DNA of 64,000 bases from contig DAOOPM010000017.1 of NCBI GenBank assembly GCA_035388225.1, forward strand, positions 1 to 64,000. Reading direction: 5' to 3'. Below the pieces are notes generated by a model. It did not search any database. It was not told the origin of the DNA and saw only the letters and a program-made list of their open reading frames with translations. The stretch's first letter is position 1. Each line of letters starts with the position of its first letter. This DNA comes from SB25 sp029560875 (lineage in GTDB: Bacteria; Bacteroidota; Bacteroidia; Bacteroidales; Tenuifilaceae). Below, in pieces: positions 40,274-47,253 of this stretch. The translations under genes and the position numbers were made by a program.

Positions 40274-40322
40274 AATATTTCGCAATATTACGAAATATTT
40301 TTATTTCGTCGAAATACGAAAT
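40274..40322. promoter_or_regulatory. Tandem ArsR operators
   Basis: Two copies of ATTTCG-N8-CGAAAT: 40277-40296, extended to 9-bp perfect arms AATATTTCG / CGAAATATT at 40274-40299, and 40303-40322. Their centres are 26 bp apart, about two and a half helical turns. On the minus strand TAATATTG, close to the TAnnTTTG box, lies inside the first site, so bound repressor would cover the promoter. Confidence 0.78.
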
Positions 40323-40364
40323 GATTTATTTCTATACTGATAATTATAAGAAATTTAAATGCCG

Positions 40365-40395
40365 TTGACATTTTGTTTTTTATTTGATATATTTG
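40365..40395 (+). promoter_or_regulatory. Promoter of the lipoprotein gene at 40435
   Basis: TTG (40365-40367) and TATATTTG (40388-40395) are separated by 20 bp, matching the Bacteroidota -33/-7 pattern. The expected transcript starts about 33 bp before the ATG. Confidence 0.65.
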
Positions 40396-40434
40396 ATTCT
40401 CAAACATCTACACAACCCTTAAAGTATCCTCATA

Positions 40435-41184
40435 ATGAAAAAGTTATACTTTCTTTCTGTTGTACTTGGTTTACTTTTGTCATCCTGCTATACCCGCGAG
40501 TTGTACTATTCCTTTGAGCCAGCGCACGGTGGTGTTTTGGTAGGTTCTTCGTACTATTACCTTGCTCAGGTAAGAGAGTACCGTTTACCTAAAGGAATTA
40601 GCCGATTTCCTGATGGTGGTATGTCAAAGGAAACTCGTCAGGTTTTTGGATTGTTCAAAACAGACAGTGTTATGAATCAAACTTTTCTGGTTCATAAAAT
40701 GGATGATATTTTTGGCTGGCCATCGAGATATGAAACCAGAATAGACCGGAATGATTCATTCATCATTTACGCAATAACCAATGTTAACTTTCCCGACTCA
40801 CTTGACGGAATTTACTTATTAAACCTTAAAAACAATAATTTTAAAAAATACTCCAACTTAAAAGTTTTAGCTTCAATATCGGATTTTAACCAAATAGCCT
40901 ATTGTATTGATAATAAACTATCTGTTGATGATATAGATGGGACTCAACTGTACTCATACGTTTTAAACTCTAAACCTGTATTTGTTGATTGGAATACCGA
41001 CGACGAGATTTACATCTACTTATCAAATCCCTATAGCGTTAAAATGCTTAAGTTATCTACAGGAAAAACCACCAATACTGAATTAGAGTATGCTCCAAAT
41101 TATGCTCAGGAGAAAAACAAAACCCAAATCCTGAAAGTTATTAGTAGCTCAACCCCCAATTTAAAAGCACTGCTTAATCAGTAA
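40435..41184 (+). CDS. Lipoprotein of unknown function, possible beta-propeller
   Basis: A 249-residue protein with a lipoprotein signal (LYFLSVVLGLLLSSC). The mature part is beta-rich with repeats of the type NFPDSLDGIYLLNLKNNNFK and VDDIDGTQLYSYVLNSKPVF, then DDEIYIYLSNPYSVKMLKLS, which look like a few propeller blades, fewer than a full ring. I do not recognise a family. A good promoter precedes it. The arsenic operon diverges from it, and the mannoside operon follows 89 bp later on the same strand with its own operator. Confidence 0.65.
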   Translation: MKKLYFLSVVLGLLLSSCYTRELYYSFEPAHGGVLVGSSYYYLAQVREYRLPKGISRFPDGGMSKETRQVFGLFKTDSVMNQTFLVHKMDDIFGWPSRYETRIDRNDSFIIYAITNVNFPDSLDGIYLLNLKNNNFKKYSNLKVLASISDFNQIAYCIDNKLSVDDIDGTQLYSYVLNSKPVFVDWNTDDEIYIYLSNPYSVKMLKLSTGKTTNTELEYAPNYAQEKNKTQILKVISSSTPNLKALLNQ

Positions 41185-41226
41185 ATCAATTTTGTATTGT
41201 GTAAGAAACTTTTTTACAAGAATCAC

Positions 41227-41240
41227 CTAAATCGATTTAG
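41227..41240. promoter_or_regulatory. LacI-type operator upstream of the mannoside operon
   Basis: CTAAATCGATTTAG is a perfect 14-bp palindrome with the central CG typical of LacI/GalR operators. It lies 33 bp upstream of the LacI-type gene and 8 bp upstream of TATATTTG (41249-41256), a match to the -7 box, so it sits in the promoter spacer. Confidence 0.75.
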
Positions 41241-41248
41241 ATATTTTT

Positions 41249-41256
41249 TATATTTG
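41249..41256 (+). promoter_or_regulatory. -7 box of the mannoside operon promoter
   Basis: TATATTTG fits TAnnTTTG. No clear TTG is found 19-21 bp upstream, where the operator is located instead, so the promoter may be weak or need an activator. Confidence 0.5.
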
Positions 41257-41273
41257 TTGCAAACAAATGTGGA

Positions 41274-42299
41274 TTGATGAAAAAGCAGAGAGTTTCGTTG
41301 GACGATATTGCCCGTAGCGTGGGGGTTTCGAAGGCGGTGGTTTCGTTGGTGATGAACGGGAAGGCGGAGCAGTATGGAATATCGGAACGGACTCGGATTA
41401 GGGTGCTCGATAAGGCTAAGGATTTGAACTATAAACCCAACCAGTTAGCCCGTGGGCTTAGGCTTGGCTATACCAATACTATTGGACTAATTGTTTCCGA
41501 TATTTCCAATAGTTTTTACGCAGCAATAGCTCGTAATATTGAAGATTTGGCTGCCAGCGTTGGTTCTAATGTGATTATTTGTAGTACCGACGAGGATATT
41601 GAAAAGGAACGAAAATTAATTAAGCTATTGCGGAATAGGCAGGTCGATGGAATTATTCTATCATCGTCGCAAGAAAATGCTGAGGAGTTAAAGAATTACC
41701 ACTCCGATGGGTTGCCTTTGGTGCTTATTGATAGGTGTTTCGAAAATTCTGGAATTCCATCGGTGGTGGTCGATAACTTTAATGGAGGTAAACAGATTGC
41801 CGAACATCTTTCCAAGTCAGGTTATCAAAACCCAATGGTTTTAACACTTTCAACATCGCATATATCAACAGTAAAGCATAGGGTTGAGGGCTATAAATAT
41901 GCTTGGCAACAAAAAGATGTAAAGGTTGATACCGTTGAGATTCCTTTTGGAGATATCAGCGGAGCAGTGAGCGAATTGCTAATGACCCGATTTAAGCAAA
42001 ACTCCATGCCCGATTGTCTTTTTGCGGTAAACAATAACCTAGCAACAGCTGTATTGCAGTCGTGTAGCAACTTGGGGATTAGAATTCCTGAAGATATGGC
42101 CTTAACCTGTTTTGACGATTTACCTTACTTCAGTTTTATTAAACCTTCGGTAACTGCTGTTTCGCAGCCAATCTCCGACATCTGCACTCAAGCATTTGAA
42201 CTATTGATGCATCAAATTAAACAAGAGGAAACCGATGGAGGTAAAGAGTTGTCAATTTTACCAATTAAATTGAATATTCGAGAATCATCACACAAATAA
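41274..42299 (+). CDS. LacI-family transcriptional regulator
   Basis: A 341-residue regulator with N-terminal HTH VSLDDIARSVGVSKAVVSLV and hinge helix YKPNQLARGLR, followed by a periplasmic-binding-protein-like sensor domain (TIGLIVSDISNSFYAAIARN, DGIILSSSQEN, LTCFDDLPYFSFIKPSVTAV). It probably controls its own operon of sugar transporter, ROK kinase and two mannosidases through the palindrome at 41227-41240. The effector is probably mannose or a phosphate of it, by context only. ATG ATG at the start leaves a one-codon ambiguity. Confidence 0.93.
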   Translation: MMKKQRVSLDDIARSVGVSKAVVSLVMNGKAEQYGISERTRIRVLDKAKDLNYKPNQLARGLRLGYTNTIGLIVSDISNSFYAAIARNIEDLAASVGSNVIICSTDEDIEKERKLIKLLRNRQVDGIILSSSQENAEELKNYHSDGLPLVLIDRCFENSGIPSVVVDNFNGGKQIAEHLSKSGYQNPMVLTLSTSHISTVKHRVEGYKYAWQQKDVKVDTVEIPFGDISGAVSELLMTRFKQNSMPDCLFAVNNNLATAVLQSCSNLGIRIPEDMALTCFDDLPYFSFIKPSVTAVSQPISDICTQAFELLMHQIKQEETDGGKELSILPIKLNIRESSHK

Positions 42300-42319
42300 A
42301 AACCTAAACCAAACCTAAT

Positions 42320-43471
42320 ATGAACAAAAAAACTATTCCAATCTTTTTAGCATTCCTTACAATGGGTATTGCCGATGCAATGGGCCCAATGTCCGATGCT
42401 GTGAAAAATCAATATCAATTAAACAATGTAATGGCAACTCTATTACCATTCTTTGTTTTTATTGCATTTGCTGTGTTTAGTGTTCCTGGAGGACTTTTGG
42501 CATCGCGAATTGGCAAGAAAAACCTGTTGCTTTTGGGGTTGGGTTTGAATGCATTGGCTTTACTTGTGCCAACCGTTATTGCTCCTAGCTATATGTTGCT
42601 TTTGGCTTGTATTCTTATATTGGGAATTGGTACTTCGTTCTTACAAGTTGCGGGAAACCCAATTATGCGCGATGTTAGTACCAGTGGAGCATATAGCCGC
42701 AATTTGGCTTTTGCCCAGGGAATAAAAGGAATTGGTAGTACTGCATCGGCATACCTAGTAACTGCTGTTGCTACTTTAGTTCTTTTCAAAGATTTGGGAT
42801 GGAGAGCCGCATTTCCTGTTTTCTTCATACTGATGGCGTTAACATTTGTATCGGTTCTTTTCATTAAGGTTGAGGAAACAAAGGCCGATGTTCCACCAAG
42901 TTTTAAGTCAAGTCTTGGTTTGTTAAAAAATCCAGTGTTTTTGATGGCGGTTATAGGAATATTCCTCTATGTTGGGGCGGAGGTTTGTATGGCAAGATTT
43001 CTTTTGCCCTTGAATAAGGCAATTGGCATGTCGCCCGAAAATGCTAGTAAATATGGTGCCCCGTTGTTTTTCCTTCTGCTAACAATTGGTCGTTTGGTTG
43101 GAGGCGTTACACTAACTGTACTTAATCCGCGTAATTTCTTCCGAATATCCGCTCTAATGGGATTGGTTGGAATAATTCTGCTTATGGTTGGTAATCCAAT
43201 GTTGGCCATTGTGGGTGTTATTATTGGCGGATTGGGTTTTGCCAATATTTGGCCATTGTTATTCTCAATTACAGTTGAGGAGAAACCAGAGGCGGCCAAT
43301 GAGTTAAGCGGTTTGATGTGTATGGCAATATCGGGTGGTGCAATTATTCCTTTGTTTATGGGTAAAATGGTTGATATGGAGATGAATGCCTTTGCGTTTA
43401 TAGTTCCGGCAATCTGTTTTGGATATTTGCTGATAATATCGCTTAAAGGCACAAAAAAAGTGGCAGCATAA
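42320..43471 (+). CDS. Sugar MFS transporter (FHS/FucP-like)
   Basis: A 383-residue permease with about 12 spans. Features: FLTMGIADAMGPMSDAVKNQ in the first span, FSVPGGLLASRIGKKNLLLL (loop 2-3 motif), GTSFLQVAGNPIMRDVS, which resembles the QxxxNPY region of the fucose-galactose-glucose:H+ symporters, and GLGFANIWPLLFSITVEEKP. It probably imports mannose released by the two mannosidases of the operon. It starts 20 bp after the regulator. Confidence 0.87.
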   Translation: MNKKTIPIFLAFLTMGIADAMGPMSDAVKNQYQLNNVMATLLPFFVFIAFAVFSVPGGLLASRIGKKNLLLLGLGLNALALLVPTVIAPSYMLLLACILILGIGTSFLQVAGNPIMRDVSTSGAYSRNLAFAQGIKGIGSTASAYLVTAVATLVLFKDLGWRAAFPVFFILMALTFVSVLFIKVEETKADVPPSFKSSLGLLKNPVFLMAVIGIFLYVGAEVCMARFLLPLNKAIGMSPENASKYGAPLFFLLLTIGRLVGGVTLTVLNPRNFFRISALMGLVGIILLMVGNPMLAIVGVIIGGLGFANIWPLLFSITVEEKPEAANELSGLMCMAISGGAIIPLFMGKMVDMEMNAFAFIVPAICFGYLLIISLKGTKKVAA

Positions 43472-43500
43472 TTAACAACACATAATATACAACTCTTCAT

Positions 43501-44607
43501 ATGTCATATCGAAACGATAGTAGAATAGTACTTTCCCTTGATGCTGGTGGAACCAACTTTGTTTTTTCGGCAATTAAGGGGATGCAGAGTATTGTTGAGC
43601 CTGTTACATTGCCAAGCAATGGCAATAACTTGGATAAATGCCTGCATACAATCCTCTATGGGTTTAAAACCGTAATATCTAAACTAAACGATAAGCCTGT
43701 TGCAATCAGTTTTGCATTTCCTGGCCCAGCCGATTATCCCAATGGTATAATTGGTGACTTGGGCAATTTGCCCAGTTTTAGGGGCGGGGTTGCTTTAGGG
43801 CCAATGCTTCAGGAGCAGTTTAATCTTCCTGTATTTATCAATAACGATGGCGATTTATTCGCCTACGGCGAGGCCATTGCAGGTCTTTTACCCGAGATAA
43901 ACGAAATGCTCAAAAAGGCGGGGAATCCAAAACGCTATAGGAATATTTTTGGTGTCACGCTAGGGACAGGCTTTGGGGGTGGTTTGGTGGTGAATAATCA
44001 GCTTTATATTGGCGATAATTCAGCAGGAGCCGAAATTTGGTTGATGCGCAATGGTATCGATGTTTACTGTTTTGCGGAGGAGGGTGCCAGTATTCGTGCT
44101 GTGCAGGGCGTTTACCATAGCAATTCAAGAAATAAGGAGACCGAAACCCTTTCTCCGAAGGAGATATTCGATATACTCGAAGGGAAAAAAGAGGGCGATA
44201 TGGTTGCTGCCCGACTTGCATTCCAAACACTTGGCGTTGTAGTTGGCGATGCGCTGGCCAATGCCGTTACTTTAACCGACTCGCTTGTGGTAATTGGCGG
44301 TGGTTTGGCTAATTCCTACAAGTATTTTGCGCCTTCAATGTTCTACCAGTTGAACGGTAAAATTCAGAATTTGAATGGTGGCGAGGTTGATAGGCTAGAA
44401 CTTAAAGCATTTAATCTTGAAGATGTTCAGCAACGTGAACTTTTCACAAAGGGCGAATTACGTAAAATTAAAGTTCCATTCAGCTCTCGTGAGGTTGATT
44501 ACGACCCACTGAAACGATTTGGGGTAGGTTTATCGCGCCTTGGAACTAGCCACGCGGTGGCTGTAGGAGCGTATGCGTTTGCTTTGAAAAAGTTGGATGA
44601 GAATTAA
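43501..44607 (+). CDS. ROK-family sugar kinase lacking the zinc motif
   Basis: A 368-residue ROK protein, probably a hexokinase for imported mannose. The phosphate loop is LSLDAGGTNFVFSAIKG and the catalytic region FINNDGDLFAYGEAIAGL, with GVTLGTGFGGGLVVNNQLYI after it. The usual zinc site (GH...CxCGxxGCxE) is absent: GAEIWLMRNGIDVYCFAEEG stands there, with Trp in place of the His and a single Cys. It is longer than standard members of about 300 residues. The stop codon overlaps the first base of a hairpin arm (44607). Mannokinase or fructokinase activity is inference from context. Confidence 0.87.
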   Translation: MSYRNDSRIVLSLDAGGTNFVFSAIKGMQSIVEPVTLPSNGNNLDKCLHTILYGFKTVISKLNDKPVAISFAFPGPADYPNGIIGDLGNLPSFRGGVALGPMLQEQFNLPVFINNDGDLFAYGEAIAGLLPEINEMLKKAGNPKRYRNIFGVTLGTGFGGGLVVNNQLYIGDNSAGAEIWLMRNGIDVYCFAEEGASIRAVQGVYHSNSRNKETETLSPKEIFDILEGKKEGDMVAARLAFQTLGVVVGDALANAVTLTDSLVVIGGGLANSYKYFAPSMFYQLNGKIQNLNGGEVDRLELKAFNLEDVQQRELFTKGELRKIKVPFSSREVDYDPLKRFGVGLSRLGTSHAVAVGAYAFALKKLDEN

Positions 44608-44665
44608 ACGCAAAGACGCTAAGTCGCAAAGTTTTTTATTCTTCGCGTCATTGCGCCTTAGCGTT
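44607..44665. repeat. Gene-less inverted repeat at the ROK/mannosidase junction
   Basis: Two 25-nt arms (44607-44631 and 44641-44665) are inverted copies in 19 of 25 positions with a 9-nt loop. The left arm contains the unit CGCWAAG three times (CGCAAAG, CGCTAAG, CGCAAAG). The arm begins at the last base of the ROK stop codon and the second ends 14 bp before the GH2 start. The design (arms of short repeated units, abutting a stop codon inside an operon) resembles the two four-helix-bundle units of this window, without a gene. Confidence 0.7.
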
Positions 44666-44679
44666 CATAAGCAAAGTCA

Positions 44680-47187
44680 ATGAATATAAAAAAGATACAC
44701 CGAGGAATATTTGTAGCAATTATGTTGATTTTCTGTATCAACATAACCGCTGTTTATTCCCAACATACAATAACCCTCGATGGTGCTTGGCAGTTCCGTA
44801 AAGCCAATTCTCAGGACGTTTGGATGCCTGCTGTTGTTCCAGGAACAGTTCATACCGACCTTATGACCAATGGAAAAATTCCTGATGTTTACATTGGTTG
44901 CAACAACTTGCAATTGGGATGGATTGATACGCTGGATTGGGAATATTACCGCGAATTCGATTTGCCCAAATCGTATAAACCCAACAAGATAAACGAGTTA
45001 GTTTTTGAGGGTCTTGACACCTATGCTCAGGTCTACCTGAACGACTCCTTAATTCTTGTTACCGATAATATGTTCCGTCAGTGGCGTAAAGATTGTGCAA
45101 CGATTTTAAAACCTCAGAAAAACAGCATTAGGGTGATTTTTAGTTCTGCAGTAAAAACTGCGAAACAAAAGTCCTCAGAGGCAAAAATAAAAATACCAGG
45201 AGGAGAATGGGCCTACAGCCGTAAGGCTGCTTACCATTATGGTTGGGATTGGGGCCCAAGGTTTGTAACCTGTGGAATTTGGAAATCGGTTTACATATAT
45301 CAACAAAACGATATCGAGATTAATAATCCTTCAATAAATACTATCAACTTAAGCGATAAAAATGCTCTGATGAGTATTTGTTTTGAATATTCTGTGTTAA
45401 AGGATGGACGTTATAGTGTTCAACTTGTTGATACTGTTGCAAAAACTAAACTATTCGACAAAAAAATCAATGTTAAAAAAGGAATAGGTGAACTTAGGGA
45501 TAGTTTTTATGTTCAGAATCCGCAACTCTGGTGGCCTAATGGAATGGGCAAGCAAAATATCAAAAATTATAAATTGATAGTAAAAAAGGGGACGAAATCT
45601 ATCTATAACAAAACTTTTAGGGTTGGAATTAGAGTTGTAGAGTTAGTGAATGAACCCGATAGTATTGGAGAATCGTTCTACTTCAAAGTAAATGGAAAGC
45701 CAATGTTTGCAAAGGGTGCAAATGTTATACCTCCGCATAGTTTTATTTCCACAGTTACCGATTCTGTATGGATTTCAATTGCCAACAATGCACGCCAAAG
45801 TAACTTCAATATGGTGCGCATATGGGGTGGTGGCGTTTATCCTCCCAATGTCTTCTTTGAGGCTTGTACTGAACACGGTATTTTGGTATGGCAGGATTTT
45901 ATGTTTGCCTGTTCAATGTACCCTTGGAATAGGAACTACTTAAAGAATGTACAGGTTGAGGCAGAGCAACAGGTAAAGCGTCTTAGGGCACATACTAGCC
46001 TGGCCCTTTGGTGTGGGAATAACGAGGTTGATGAGGGTTGGCACAACTGGGGTTGGAAAACCCAGTTCGATTCCATTCCTGCTTTAGCGGATTCAATTTG
46101 GAGTGGATACGAGAGTCTATTTCACAATCTACTACCTACGGTTGTAAAGAAATACGATTCCACAAGGCCATATTGGCCTTCGTCGCCAAAGTTTGGGTGG
46201 GGCCGAATGCAGAGTATGACTCATGGCGATTCTCATTACTGGGGCGTTTGGTGGGGCTCTGAACCTTTCGAGAAGTATCGGGAAAAAGTTCCGCGTTTTA
46301 TGAGCGAGTATGGTTATCAGGGAGCACCTTCGAATCACACCATAAAGTTATTCAGCAATGGAGGCGTAAATCCCGATTCTGTGGAGATGCGCTGCCACCA
46401 GAAACACCCTGTGGGGTACGAAACTATACGAACCTATATGGAGCGCGAGGGTTTTTATCCTGAAACTTTCGACGATTGGGCTTACCAGAGCCAAATAACA
46501 CAGGCAATTGGCTATAGGGTTGCCATTGAATCGCACCGGTTGGCTTCGCCACGCTGTATGGGAACACTTTACTGGCAGATGAACGATTGTTGGCCTGTAG
46601 TTTCGTGGTCGAGTATCGATTATTTGGGACATTGGAAGGCGGTTCATTACACCGTTCGCGATTCCTATAAATCGGTTTTGGTTTCGGCGCAGGTAACCGA
46701 TAGCGTGATTGTGGTTAATGCTGTTTCGGATAGTTTACAGCCCATCAACGGAAAAATAACATTAACCATACTAAGCACGCTGGGCGATACGTTGAAGCAA
46801 TGGACTAAGGACGTTTCATTACATCCCAATATTGCATTAGTTGTGGATAAAATTGAAAATCCCGTAGAAAAAATTGATTTCGATAAATACTTTATTCATA
46901 CCCGATTGAGTTTAATGGATGGAACTGAGTTTGAATCCTTATCGTTTATGGGTAAAGTAGGCAAGTTGCAGTTGGAGAATCCCCAAATAGTTAAGGAGAT
47001 TACCAAGAGCAACAATGGAGGAACAATAACTTTGTCATCAAAATACCCTGCATTCTTCGTGGAGTTAAGCAGCAATAATTCCGATTGCAGGTTTGAAAAT
47101 AACTATTTGCATATTCTGCCCGGACGGAAATATGTAATTAAGTATAGTGGTAATTTGGGTGATAACCTGAAATTAAAATTCCTTTAA
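44680..47187 (+). CDS. GH2 beta-mannosidase
   Basis: An exported exo-beta-mannosidase of 835 residues that removes terminal beta-mannose, e.g. from N-glycan cores or mannans. The N-terminal signal ends ITAVYSQ. The jelly-roll sugar-binding domain starts TLDGAWQFRKANSQDVWMPA with VVPGTVHTDLMTNGKIPD. The catalytic barrel has RIWGGGVYPPNVFFEACTEH, acid/base Glu449 in WCGNNEVDEG, and nucleophile Glu543 in PRFMSEYGYQ; MGTLYWQMNDCWPVVSWSSI is typical of mannosidases in GH2. It belongs to the operon of LacI, MFS and ROK genes and precedes a GH92 alpha-mannosidase. Confidence 0.95.
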   Translation: MNIKKIHRGIFVAIMLIFCINITAVYSQHTITLDGAWQFRKANSQDVWMPAVVPGTVHTDLMTNGKIPDVYIGCNNLQLGWIDTLDWEYYREFDLPKSYKPNKINELVFEGLDTYAQVYLNDSLILVTDNMFRQWRKDCATILKPQKNSIRVIFSSAVKTAKQKSSEAKIKIPGGEWAYSRKAAYHYGWDWGPRFVTCGIWKSVYIYQQNDIEINNPSINTINLSDKNALMSICFEYSVLKDGRYSVQLVDTVAKTKLFDKKINVKKGIGELRDSFYVQNPQLWWPNGMGKQNIKNYKLIVKKGTKSIYNKTFRVGIRVVELVNEPDSIGESFYFKVNGKPMFAKGANVIPPHSFISTVTDSVWISIANNARQSNFNMVRIWGGGVYPPNVFFEACTEHGILVWQDFMFACSMYPWNRNYLKNVQVEAEQQVKRLRAHTSLALWCGNNEVDEGWHNWGWKTQFDSIPALADSIWSGYESLFHNLLPTVVKKYDSTRPYWPSSPKFGWGRMQSMTHGDSHYWGVWWGSEPFEKYREKVPRFMSEYGYQGAPSNHTIKLFSNGGVNPDSVEMRCHQKHPVGYETIRTYMEREGFYPETFDDWAYQSQITQAIGYRVAIESHRLASPRCMGTLYWQMNDCWPVVSWSSIDYLGHWKAVHYTVRDSYKSVLVSAQVTDSVIVVNAVSDSLQPINGKITLTILSTLGDTLKQWTKDVSLHPNIALVVDKIENPVEKIDFDKYFIHTRLSLMDGTEFESLSFMGKVGKLQLENPQIVKEITKSNNGGTITLSSKYPAFFVELSSNNSDCRFENNYLHILPGRKYVIKYSGNLGDNLKLKFL

Positions 47188-47253
47188 CTTCTTCTAACTT
47201 CCTTTAATTCCTATAAATTAAACAATGAAACGATTAATAAACACCTACATACA

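Noticed and set aside
44607..44665. Intrinsic terminator after the ROK gene
   Set aside because: The stem is imperfect, there is no T-run after it, and the operon continues with two mannosidases.
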